DNA from: Granulosicoccaceae bacterium
Lineage (GTDB): Bacteria > Pseudomonadota > Gammaproteobacteria > DAOVJZ01
Length of the DNA stretch: 6,953 bases
Assembly: GCA_030632035.1 (NCBI GenBank)
Contig: DAOVJZ010000077.1
Span: forward strand, 1 to 6,953
Reading direction: 5' to 3'
Shown: positions 1-6,361 of the stretch, piece by piece
Position numbering within the stretch: the first letter of the stretch is position 1
How the letters are laid out: every line of letters begins with the position of its first letter
Notes under the pieces: model-generated
Told to the model about the DNA's origin: nothing
What the model saw: only the letters and a program-made list of their open reading frames with translations
Database searches by the model: none
Program-made: the position numbers and the translations under genes

Positions 1-1
1 A

Positions 2-865
2 AAGGCATTGGTGCAGTTTAACCCGCCCATCTATGTACGCCATGAAGTAGTACATAATAAATTTGTGGTCGATTGCCTGCGCAAGGAAGGAGCGGTCTTT
101 GTTGAAGAGTTAAACGAGGTGCCGGACGATGCCACTGTTATTTTCAGTGCCCATGGTGTGTCACAAGCTGTTCGCGATGAAGGGGACAAACGCGGATTAA
201 ATGTGCTGGATGCAACTTGCCCGTTGGTAACCAAAGTTCACATGGAAGTTATACGTCATGCCAAAGCCGGGCGTGAATGTATCTTGATCGGTCATGCCGG
301 CCACCCGGAAGTTGAAGGTACAATGGGGCAATATAAAAATTCACAAGGCGGTATGTATCTGGTTGAGACACCGCATGATGTAGAAAAACTAAAAGTAAAA
401 AACCCCGATAACCTGGCCTTTGTAACTCAAACAACCTTATCAGTTGATGATACCAACGATGTCATGGCTACCTTAAGAAGACTTTTTCCGAATATTGTCG
501 GTCCAAAAAAAGATGATATTTGTTATGCCACCCAAAACCGGCAGGATGCAGTCAAGGCACTGGCGCAAAAGAGTGATCTGGTGCTGGTGGTGGGTTCACC
601 CAACAGCTCCAACTCCAATCGTTTAAAGGAAGTGGCAGAAAGAGTAGGAGTCAGGGCTTACCTGATTGATGATGCCACTCACATTGAACAAGACTGGTTA
701 AAAAATGTGAATACCATCGGTATTACCGCTGGTGCCTCAGCACCAGAAGTATTGGTAAAAGAAGTGATCGAAAAGCTAAAAGAATACGGTGTAGATGTTG
801 CAGAAGAAGATGAAGGGCAACGTGAAAATGTGACCTTCACGTTGCCGAAGGTGTTACAGCATTAG
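2..865 (+). CDS. ispH: 4-hydroxy-3-methylbut-2-enyl diphosphate reductase IspH (LytB), 5'-partial
   Basis: IspH is the [4Fe-4S] enzyme that reduces HMBPP to IPP and DMAPP, the last step of the MEP isoprenoid pathway, in the cytoplasm. The frame is open to the left edge; the TTG at base 8 is an internal codon, not the start. About 287 residues are visible against roughly 316 in E. coli, so some 25-30 N-terminal residues, including the first cluster cysteine, lie outside. Visible hallmarks are YVRHEVVHN (substrate-binding His), FSAHGVS (second His), DATCPLVTKVH with cluster Cys at 218-220, GHPEVEGTMGQ with the catalytic Glu at 314-316, TQTTLSVDDT, DDICYAT with the third cluster Cys at 521-523, GSPNSSNSNRL, and TAGASAP near the C-terminus. 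No damage is seen. It converges on pilE with overlapping stops, the same neighbour and orientation as in P. aeruginosa. The assignment is very secure. Confidence 0.97.
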   Translation, partial: KALVQFNPPIYVRHEVVHNKFVVDCLRKEGAVFVEELNEVPDDATVIFSAHGVSQAVRDEGDKRGLNVLDATCPLVTKVHMEVIRHAKAGRECILIGHAGHPEVEGTMGQYKNSQGGMYLVETPHDVEKLKVKNPDNLAFVTQTTLSVDDTNDVMATLRRLFPNIVGPKKDDICYATQNRQDAVKALAQKSDLVLVVGSPNSSNSNRLKEVAERVGVRAYLIDDATHIEQDWLKNVNTIGITAGASAPEVLVKEVIEKLKEYGVDVAEEDEGQRENVTFTLPKVLQH

Positions 866-1284
866 TTCCAGCAATCCGCGACTGTACCGGTGCCTGTTTC
901 GCCCTTGGCATTGGTCTGGGTAAGTGACAGGTTTGCACACTGGGGATCACTTTGTGCGGCTGTCGGTGTGGCCGTAATTGTAAAAGTAGTTGTGGTTGAT
1001 GCTAAAGTGAGATTATAAAAAATCGTACCCTGTCCGTTTGTAGGTACCGTACTTGAAAAAGTAGTGCCTGCAACAGCACCGGTGTAACTGCCATTCTGTG
1101 TGTAATATCTTTCCATAGAATTTGCCGCTTCAACCAGAGCAGACTTTGCCTCTGCACGACGTGCTTTTCTAACACTGTCCTGATAGGCAGGATAGGCAAT
1201 TGACGCGAGAATACCTATGATGGTGACCACAATCATCAGTTCTAGTAACGTGAATCCTGTATGTCTATGGTTAATGTTTTTCAT
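862..1284 (-). CDS. pilE: Type IV minor pilin PilE
   Basis: This is a 140-residue prepilin, an inner-membrane protein assembled into the type IV pilus as a minor subunit. The class III leader is short and basic and ends at Gly10; PilD-type cleavage would give Phe11 as the mature N-terminus. The following FTLLELMIVVTIIGILASIA is the canonical hydrophobic assembly helix, with Glu15 as the conserved mature Glu5. The globular part is Thr/Ser-rich and has only two cysteines, Cys116 and Cys138, which should form the usual C-terminal disulfide loop (pattern C-x-LSLTQ...KGETG...DCW, typical of minor PilE proteins). The ATG has AAGG at 1293-1296, 8 bases upstream. It is the last gene of the operon, 47 bases after pilY2, the widest gap here, AT-rich and without a convincing promoter. 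Its position next to ispH supports PilE rather than the major pilin PilA, whose gene normally lies elsewhere. Confidence 0.92.
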   Translation of the reverse strand: MKNINHRHTGFTLLELMIVVTIIGILASIAYPAYQDSVRKARRAEAKSALVEAANSMERYYTQNGSYTGAVAGTTFSSTVPTNGQGTIFYNLTLASTTTTFTITATPTAAQSDPQCANLSLTQTNAKGETGTGTVADCWN

Positions 1285-1331
1285 AATAATGACCTTGTTA
1301 AGCTTAATAAAATATAAATACGGGTTTTAGA

Positions 1332-1673
1332 CTAGCCTTTTTCAGGTAAAAGACTTTCATCAGGCAAAACCCATATCCTGATGATGGTGCGTTGTCTTAT
1401 TTCATTGTAGATAAAATCATAACCAACAATTGTGCCCCTTTTAAGATCAAGTATAGATGCATTTTCATTAGTAGGTGTATAGACCTTAATCGATGAGGCA
1501 ATAGCATATTCCATACTATCAATACGAAGCCGACCCGCACTTAAATCTGTTAGTTCAATGATGCCACCAGATGAGAATTCCTTGGGATAGTAATTCGGAA
1601 GGCTCGCCGCTGCGACAGGTAAAGCCAGTGCGAGCCACAGAATCATTAACCAGTATTTTAGTATTTTCATCAT
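1332..1673 (-). CDS. pilY2: PilY2-like small exported pilus biogenesis protein
   Basis: This 113-residue protein has a clear Sec-type signal peptide: Lys near the start, a Trp/Leu-rich hydrophobic core to about residue 20, and an Ala-rich cleavage region around residues 20-23 (VAAA before SLPNYYP). The mature part is a small, probably beta-rich domain with the segment SAGRLRIDSMEYAI, resembling the TGRLRID-type motif I recall for PilY2, and ends in KG. It contains no cysteine. Length and position between pilY1 and pilE match PilY2 of P. aeruginosa (about 115 residues), reported to be needed for pilus biogenesis but of unknown mechanism. Two ATGs are adjacent; GAGGA at 1678-1682 lies 4 bases from the first and 7 from the second, so Met2 is an equally good or better start. 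Its 5' part and leader are duplicated immediately upstream. The family call rests mainly on context, size and the short motif. Confidence 0.8.
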   Translation of the reverse strand: MMKILKYWLMILWLALALPVAAASLPNYYPKEFSSGGIIELTDLSAGRLRIDSMEYAIASSIKVYTPTNENASILDLKRGTIVGYDFIYNEIRQRTIIRIWVLPDESLLPEKG

Positions 1674-1731
1674 TACATCCTCAGTTGGTTAATATTTACA
1701 ATGAAAGCTCTTCCCAGGATAATTGTCCTTC
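1537..1731 (-). repeat. Tandem duplication, copy A (3' tail of chimeric ORF plus 5' part of pilY2)
   Basis: This segment aligns base for base, without gaps, to 1751-1945 at an offset of 214. I counted 18 mismatches in 195 positions, about 91% identity. The stretch 1630-1682, covering the pilY2 signal-peptide codons, start and ribosome binding site, is identical (53 bases). Read on the minus strand it holds the PilY1-like tail, the stop, the 22-base gap and the first 46 codons of pilY2. Confidence 0.93.
1678..1682 (-). promoter_or_regulatory. Ribosome binding site of pilY2 (GAGGA)
   Basis: GAGGA lies 4 bases before the first and 7 before the second of two consecutive ATGs. The spacing favours Met2 as the start but does not exclude Met1. 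The same site is found in the duplicate at 1892-1896. Confidence 0.6.
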
Positions 1732-1887
1732 ACCTTCACTTTCACCTTCCGCACTTAAACCTGTTGATTTAATGATGCCACCAGATGAGAACCCCTTGGG
1801 GTAGTAATTGGGAAGGTTAGCCGCTGTGACAGGTAAAGCCAGAGCGAGCCACAGAATCATTAACCAGTATTTTAGTATTTTCATCAT
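1696..1887 (-). CDS. Chimeric 63-residue ORF: PilY2 N-terminus fused to PilY1 C-terminal tail
   Basis: The first 46 residues copy the start of the neighbouring PilY2 with six replacements (A21T, S24N, E32G, E40K, L41S, D43G). The signal peptide is unchanged up to residue 20. From about residue 45 the protein reads SAEGESEGEGQLSWEELSL, which matches the PilY1 C-terminus (SAETEEGRLSWEELSL) apart from a longer Glu/Gly linker, and it uses the equivalent stop codon. GAGGA at 1892-1896 and the double ATG are conserved with pilY2. It sits 22 bases after pilY1 and 22 before pilY2. If made, it should be exported and cleaved near residue 23 to an acidic peptide of about 40 residues without cysteines. 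It lacks most of the PilY2 domain, so it cannot be a second working PilY2. It may be a duplication relic or a new small secreted product; the intact frame despite 18 substitutions between the copies leaves both open. Confidence 0.6.
   Translation of the reverse strand: MMKILKYWLMILWLALALPVTAANLPNYYPKGFSSGGIIKSTGLSAEGESEGEGQLSWEELSL
1726..1749 (-). repeat. Four tandem GAARGW hexanucleotide units at the fusion joint
   Basis: Read on the minus strand the 24 bases are four six-base units (GAAGGT, GAAAGT, GAAGGT, GAAGGA) encoding EG-ES-EG-EG at residues 47-54 of the chimeric ORF. The corresponding place in pilY1 has only 15 bases (ETEEG), so the linker is 9 bases, three residues, longer. Six-base units keep the frame when gained or lost. 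Confidence 0.8.
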
Positions 1888-1945
1888 TACATCCTCGATG
1901 GGTTAATACTTACAATGAAAGTTCTTCCCAGGATAATCGTCCTTC
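1751..1945 (-). repeat. Tandem duplication, copy B (3' tail of pilY1 plus 5' part of chimeric ORF)
   Basis: This is the partner of 1537-1731. On the minus strand it covers the last codons and stop of pilY1, the 22-base gap and the PilY2-derived codons of the chimeric ORF. The similarity stops at the right within the Glu-rich codons near the end of pilY1 and at the left at a GTGC sequence shared with pilY2 and pilY1. A stretch of 19 bases (1732-1750) separates the copies. Confidence 0.93.
1892..1896 (-). promoter_or_regulatory. Ribosome binding site of the chimeric ORF (GAGGA)
   Basis: It is the exact counterpart of the pilY2 site, with the same spacing to a double ATG. Its conservation means the chimeric ORF has the translation signals of pilY2. 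Confidence 0.55.
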
Positions 1946-4900
1946 TTCTGTTTCTGCACTATCCGCTCTCTTGAGAACACGTTTCCCTGGAGTATCACTA
2001 TCTGTACTGGAGTCATACAGGTATTCACCCAAAGTATCACCCGCAGTGATACCTGTGCTTCTACCGCCTGAAACAGCAATATCAGTACCAGACACATCCA
2101 GATAATCATCAAGCGAGCCATTCTCATCAGCATCAAAAATAACGTCAGATGGGCGTCCGCCATTCTCAATCTTGTGGACCATTAACCAGCTATTACCACC
2201 TGAATCACAAGGTTCAATAGAAGGCACGGTTGTATAGTACAGAAGGTATTGTTCATCATAGACAATAGACTTGGTTACTACGCGCTCACCCAGTTCTCCA
2301 GATACAGGAGAGCTTGTTGAATCAAAATCATAGTACCAGCCCTCCTTTGCACCACCGCCGCTATAAGCTACCGTATTATCAGTGAGTACACGCGCTGTTG
2401 ATGTGGCCGCTGCTGTTGTTTGTGAACCGAGATCTGTTCGATCTAATTCCTTGGTACCTTTATCCCACACACCATAATAGCTTTGTACCCCGGTACTTGT
2501 TTTATCACCCTCAACGATGTATTGACCGGTTCCAAACAGAATCATCAGGTTGGGAGTATTACCACCACCTGTTGCCACGGTTGGGTGATCAACGACGGTA
2601 GGCTGGGTGGTAATAGGTTGCGCAGTACCGCCGCTGTCTTTGGCTGTAAACAGGGGTTTTGGTGTGGAAGCCAGTTTATAGGCCGACTCCCAGTTAGAAG
2701 AATCAGAATCGCTTAAATCAAAGGCCCACATATTGCCTTCCAGGTCACCCGCATAGACGCGATCAACGGTACCGTTGCCATCGGTATCAACCAGTGTCGG
2801 TGTAGAAAGTCCGTTTCTATCCGCTGTTGTTCCAATTCCAGTGGCTATCTCAATATAGTCTGTCCCTGGTGTCCAGGTACCATCAAGACCACCATCGAGA
2901 AAAAGAATAAACAAACGCGCATCACCATCATCAGCATCTGCACTGGTATCGTTATAGCCATTGCCGAAAATGGCCACCCAGCGATTGTTTGAGCCGTCAT
3001 TTGCATTTGAAAGGGCAATGGCAGGCCGGCTGAAACTGTAGCCCAGATTATCATCATCACCACTGTCAAATTCCCACATCACAACATCAGATACATCGGT
3101 TGCATCATCTTCATCAAACTTGGCTGGATCAGAAATATCCAGCGCAAACAGACCACGGGCACCGGCACGTGAACCACCAATCAGGATGGTATGCCAGCCA
3201 ACACTACCTGCCGTTGTTGTTTTAACATAGGCATCAGATATAGTCGGGGGCATGTCGACATAATAACGATGTGTATAGAGTTTATTTGTCAGATAATGCA
3301 GACCTTCACTGGCTGAAGTTGAAGCCAGGTATTCCGGTACGTAGGCAAAGATTTCTTTACCGTCATCCGAGCCGCTGTTAGTGGCCTTGAATCCATGCAA
3401 CATGCCATCGTTTGCGCCAACATAAACGACAGGTGTACGAGTTGTAGAAAGCGTGCCGGTTACATAATCACTGTAGGTGTTGCCTGATGCTGTCGGGAAT
3501 GGGGCAGTATCCGGCCAGCTTGCGTTGGATTCACCGACGTAGGTGGGTGTCGAGTGGACAATATCACCCAAGCGGTTGGCACGAATCCGGAAATCATCAC
3601 CGGTACCTTCATCACTGCGATCACCACGCAGGTAATTCAGCCGTTGTTCACCAAGGCCATCACCGGAGCCGGAAGCACCGGTATTGAGATCATTAACCAG
3701 TGTTGTTGGCAGGCTGGCCCATTTAAAGGCAACTCCATCAGTACCACTGTATGTAAAGATGTCTCTGGGTGTGCTAGCTAATGAGCGGCTATCCAGTTGA
3801 GTTGCGACTGTCCAGTCATCAGATTCAGTTGTTACATTGCCTGTATTCGGGTCTAGCGTGTAGGACTTAAGATCACCACTCCATTTTGAAGTATTAAACA
3901 AGGCAATATAAAGTTTACTGCCTGCTTGCAGTGAGACCGAATTGAATGAGACGGATGAGGATGAACCGGTTCTATTGGCAATGCTTTGAATTGTAGATTG
4001 AAGCGCCGTGGTCAGCGTATCAGGATCAACTGAATCCAGGTATTCACCACGTCCGTTGTAGGTAGCATGAAAAAAGTCATCAATTTTCCCGTCCTTGTTA
4101 GCACCTGATGCAGGGTCAACCCAGGCGAAGGTCGGAGTACTTGCAACATTAGAAGTACAATCATCGGTATAACCTTGTTGTGGATGATCCGGGATAGTCG
4201 CTTGATCAATGCTACCGGTCACACCAAGGCCAACACCATAGGTCACCATGTGTTGAGCAGGGTTTTCATCAACACCACATTGAACAGGTATCTTGTTGCT
4301 CAGTGAACCATTCAGATCACGTTCATAATAATACATGGCCACATCAGCCAGCGTTTGTGTGTAGGTTGCATCCTTATAGGATTTTTTATCGAAGTTGAAT
4401 GTGTATGTAGTACCGTTGGAATCGTTTTGACCAACCCAGGTGGATTCATCACCATCACTGTCATTGATGGTTGCGGAAACAGCGGCAGGCAGACTATCGG
4501 TATAGTCACCATCAGAGATCAGGATAGTAAAGTTTTGCTGACATACCCCGGCGGCCGTGGTGGCGGGTGCGACAGCGGTGGCCTCAATAGCGCAGTTACT
4601 GCTGCCTGCCGCTCCAAAAGGGGTCGCAGTAGTACCGGCATCACTACTGCAGGCAAAATATTGTCCTGCCATGACGAGTCCTTCCATCAGAGGTGTCCTT
4701 GAAGCGGTATCCATTTGATACAGTGCGTCCAGCAAGGTTTTCTTGTTACCTGTTGAGGCATCGGTGTTCATGCTGAGCATGCTTTGTTGTTCATTGGCGG
4801 CATCATTATGGATAGTGGCAATGCCCATACGCACACCGGTGCCGGAACTGATCACGGAAGAAATGGCATAGTTGGCCATGGACTCACGGCGACGATGATA

Positions 4901-5809
4901 GGTAAACCAGTTATAAAAATTTTGTATTTCATCTGCATAGGCGCGTAAGGTACAACCGCCTGCAATCTGTTCGGCATTGGTGGCGCTCATGCCACTGGCA
5001 CACTGGGGGGTAGTTGTACCAGCGGGCGTCGTGGAGGTGGTGGACTGAATCTTTATCAGTACTCCTTTTTCATCATAATCAACACTACTGCCATCACCAT
5101 CATCGTCATCAGCCTCACCATTCCATACCCAGTAACTTGCCGGGTAATAGGTAAATTGTAAATCTTCATCTTTACCACCTTCTGCAACTGTTTCTGGACG
5201 TCTGGTTTTAACGGTTTGATCCTGGGTTATATCGAGATAGGTACTGGCGGTGGCACTATCGAAATAGTATGGATCAACGGGTGCTTTGGTCACATCAACC
5301 GTGATATCACTGTATTTGGTTCCTGCGGCATTAACACCAGCCCAGGTAGCATAGGTTTTGGTGGGGTCATAATAAGCCTTGTTATAATCTGAATTACGGG
5401 CACGCCAGACACCTATTACTGAAGTAAGTGCATTAAATGGCGCACCTATAGCATCAACCGCAGCCTGGGTTGGTATTACGCGGTCGTTATTATAATGATT
5501 CCCAAGACTTTCTGACCTGCGGTCAGTCCCTGTACCAAAAACAAATCGATAGTCTCTGGTCTTGGCATCTGTCGTTAATTCCATAACACCACCCCAGGTA
5601 TCGCGATATTCCGGAGTCAGCATTTCGGTATTCATACTGCCCGAGTCATCAAGCATAAAAAAGATATTGGGTTCAGCGCTGGTGGATGAAAACAGCGGGG
5701 TATTAGAAATTGTACCCGGTGCAGCAATAGGCATGCCCGGTTGCATTGCCAGTAATAGACCTGACAACAGAGTCAACTGAAAGCGGTTTATATGTTTAGT
5801 CATATTCAT
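1910..5809 (-). CDS. pilY1: Type IV pilus tip adhesin PilY1 (PilC/PilY family)
   Basis: This is a 1299-residue calcium-dependent tip adhesin and pilus assembly factor, somewhat longer than the about 1160 residues of P. aeruginosa PilY1. A Sec signal peptide covers about residues 1-30 (cleavage near IAA). The N-terminal von Willebrand factor A region, about 46-615, opens with the MIDAS motif DDSGS (Asp54, Ser56, Ser58) and contains ILISDGDY at 429-436. The C-terminal beta-propeller (PilC/PilY domain), about 620-1210, shows HSTPTYVG (752), YVGANDGMLHGF (796-807), FGNGYN (948), calcium loop DTDGNGTVD (1008-1016) followed by YAGDLEGNMWAFDL, and LFGTGQY (1091). A second DxDxN loop, DADENGSLD, is at 1226-1234. 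An RGD lies at 728-730 in NYLRGDRSDE. There are eight cysteines, seven of them in the vWA half and one at 1201. The tail ends GRLSWEELSL, of the family's usual type. AAGGA at 5818-5822 is 8 bases before the first ATG, favouring Met1 over Met3. The frame is intact. The tail-coding DNA is duplicated downstream. Confidence 0.95.
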   Translation of the reverse strand: MNMTKHINRFQLTLLSGLLLAMQPGMPIAAPGTISNTPLFSSTSAEPNIFFMLDDSGSMNTEMLTPEYRDTWGGVMELTTDAKTRDYRFVFGTGTDRRSESLGNHYNNDRVIPTQAAVDAIGAPFNALTSVIGVWRARNSDYNKAYYDPTKTYATWAGVNAAGTKYSDITVDVTKAPVDPYYFDSATASTYLDITQDQTVKTRRPETVAEGGKDEDLQFTYYPASYWVWNGEADDDDGDGSSVDYDEKGVLIKIQSTTSTTPAGTTTPQCASGMSATNAEQIAGGCTLRAYADEIQNFYNWFTYHRRRESMANYAISSVISSGTGVRMGIATIHNDAANEQQSMLSMNTDASTGNKKTLLDALYQMDTASRTPLMEGLVMAGQYFACSSDAGTTATPFGAAGSSNCAIEATAVAPATTAAGVCQQNFTILISDGDYTDSLPAAVSATINDSDGDESTWVGQNDSNGTTYTFNFDKKSYKDATYTQTLADVAMYYYERDLNGSLSNKIPVQCGVDENPAQHMVTYGVGLGVTGSIDQATIPDHPQQGYTDDCTSNVASTPTFAWVDPASGANKDGKIDDFFHATYNGRGEYLDSVDPDTLTTALQSTIQSIANRTGSSSSVSFNSVSLQAGSKLYIALFNTSKWSGDLKSYTLDPNTGNVTTESDDWTVATQLDSRSLASTPRDIFTYSGTDGVAFKWASLPTTLVNDLNTGASGSGDGLGEQRLNYLRGDRSDEGTGDDFRIRANRLGDIVHSTPTYVGESNASWPDTAPFPTASGNTYSDYVTGTLSTTRTPVVYVGANDGMLHGFKATNSGSDDGKEIFAYVPEYLASTSASEGLHYLTNKLYTHRYYVDMPPTISDAYVKTTTAGSVGWHTILIGGSRAGARGLFALDISDPAKFDEDDATDVSDVVMWEFDSGDDDNLGYSFSRPAIALSNANDGSNNRWVAIFGNGYNDTSADADDGDARLFILFLDGGLDGTWTPGTDYIEIATGIGTTADRNGLSTPTLVDTDGNGTVDRVYAGDLEGNMWAFDLSDSDSSNWESAYKLASTPKPLFTAKDSGGTAQPITTQPTVVDHPTVATGGGNTPNLMILFGTGQYIVEGDKTSTGVQSYYGVWDKGTKELDRTDLGSQTTAAATSTARVLTDNTVAYSGGGAKEGWYYDFDSTSSPVSGELGERVVTKSIVYDEQYLLYYTTVPSIEPCDSGGNSWLMVHKIENGGRPSDVIFDADENGSLDDYLDVSGTDIAVSGGRSTGITAGDTLGEYLYDSSTDSDTPGKRVLKRADSAETEEGRLSWEELSL

Positions 5810-5824
5810 ATCTCACATCCTTAC

Positions 5825-5841
5825 CCTGTAATTTATACAGG
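5825..5841 (-). other. Intercistronic hairpin between pilX and pilY1
   Basis: CCTGTA and TACAGG form a perfect 6-bp inverted repeat around a 5-base AT loop. It begins 1 base after the pilX stop and ends 2 bases before the AAGGA ribosome binding site of pilY1 (5818-5822). There is no T-run on either side, so it is not a standard intrinsic terminator. It could influence pilY1 translation or mRNA processing, or be chance. Confidence 0.4.
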
Positions 5842-5842
5842 C

Positions 5843-6340
5843 TTACAGTGATCGTGCGTAATATGCGCGCAATAGTACTTGTGAATCATTGGACTGCCCC
5901 GTACCGCGTGCCGTGATGCGGAACGTGGTGCCACCACTGACAGAAACAATCTTGATAAAGTAGCGGGGTTGGGTTTGTACGCCATTAACTGCGGGTGCAC
6001 CGGTATCGGTTCCATAAGCACGGGAACTTGTAGAAGAAGACCATGTGGCCGAGGTAGCATAATCCGGTTCTGTATCAGCAAGTCCATGCAAGCCATCAGT
6101 TCCGTTAAAACTACTTGTGTTTACAAGGCCTTCAATAAAATCTTCGGCATCACGCAATGCGATTTCTGCGGCCTGAAAGGCAAAATTCTGATCGCGCATA
6201 TTACCCGCCATGCGCTCTTCCATGGTGGTGGTTTGCATGGCCGTGACGCCAATCATCGTCATCACCAACAGGATAATCAGGCTGACAATCAGGACAGCGC
6301 CTTTTTGTCTAACGGGAATATTTTTCTTGACAGAATTCAT
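5843..6340 (-). CDS. pilX: Type IV minor pilin PilX
   Basis: This 165-residue prepilin-like protein has a basic leader ending RQKG (Gly14) followed by the hydrophobic helix AVLIVSLIILLVMTMIGVTA. Mature position 5 is Val19 instead of Glu. The lack of Glu5 is a known trait of PilX and its type II secretion counterpart GspK, which sit at the pilus or pseudopilus tip and need not pair with a subunit ahead of them. The segment MQTTTMEERMAGNMRDQNFAFQAAEIALRDAE is the typical PilX N-terminal signature. The C-terminus (FRITARGTGQSND...VLLRAYYARSL) forms the usual terminal strands. There are no cysteines. CAGGA at 6350-6354 lies 9 bases before the ATG. The gene follows pilW by 21 bases and precedes pilY1 by 33, consistent with PilW/PilX/PilY1 acting as a tip-priming complex in the inner membrane and pilus tip. 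Confidence 0.94.
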   Translation of the reverse strand: MNSVKKNIPVRQKGAVLIVSLIILLVMTMIGVTAMQTTTMEERMAGNMRDQNFAFQAAEIALRDAEDFIEGLVNTSSFNGTDGLHGLADTEPDYATSATWSSSTSSRAYGTDTGAPAVNGVQTQPRYFIKIVSVSGGTTFRITARGTGQSNDSQVLLRAYYARSL

Positions 6341-6361
6341 AAGTGATTTTCCTGATTGCCG

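Noticed and set aside
729..746. Perfect 7-bp inverted repeat (CTGGTGC/GCACCAG, loop CTCA) near the end of ispH, a possible terminator.
   Set aside because: It encodes the conserved AGASAP active-site segment of IspH and has no T-run on either strand, so it is best explained by coding constraint.
1298..1307. Ten-base palindrome TTAAGCTTAA in the pilY2-pilE gap, a possible operator.
   Set aside because: It is short and AT-rich, can form no useful hairpin, and there is no recognisable promoter beside it. Such a palindrome is readily expected by chance.
1285..1331. AT-rich 47-base gap upstream of pilE as a separate pilE promoter.
   Set aside because: I found TATTTT-like boxes only, without a matching -35 element at proper spacing or a sigma-54 type GG/GC motif. 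The gap is better treated as ordinary intercistronic DNA.
1696..1887. Reading the chimeric ORF as a frameshifted second pilY2 gene.
   Set aside because: Sequence after residue 46 matches the PilY1 tail and its stop, not PilY2 in any frame. The structure is a duplication joint, not a frameshift.
1903..2169. 88-codon minus-strand ORF inside the 3' part of pilY1.
   Set aside because: It overlaps pilY1 on the same strand in another frame, has no family features, and its composition is that of an out-of-frame reading of an adhesin gene.
4355..4702. 115-codon plus-strand ORF antisense to pilY1.
   Set aside because: It lies wholly opposite the vWA-coding part of pilY1, has no recognisable domain and no clear ribosome binding site. 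Glycine-rich runs reflect the complement of Thr/Ala codons.
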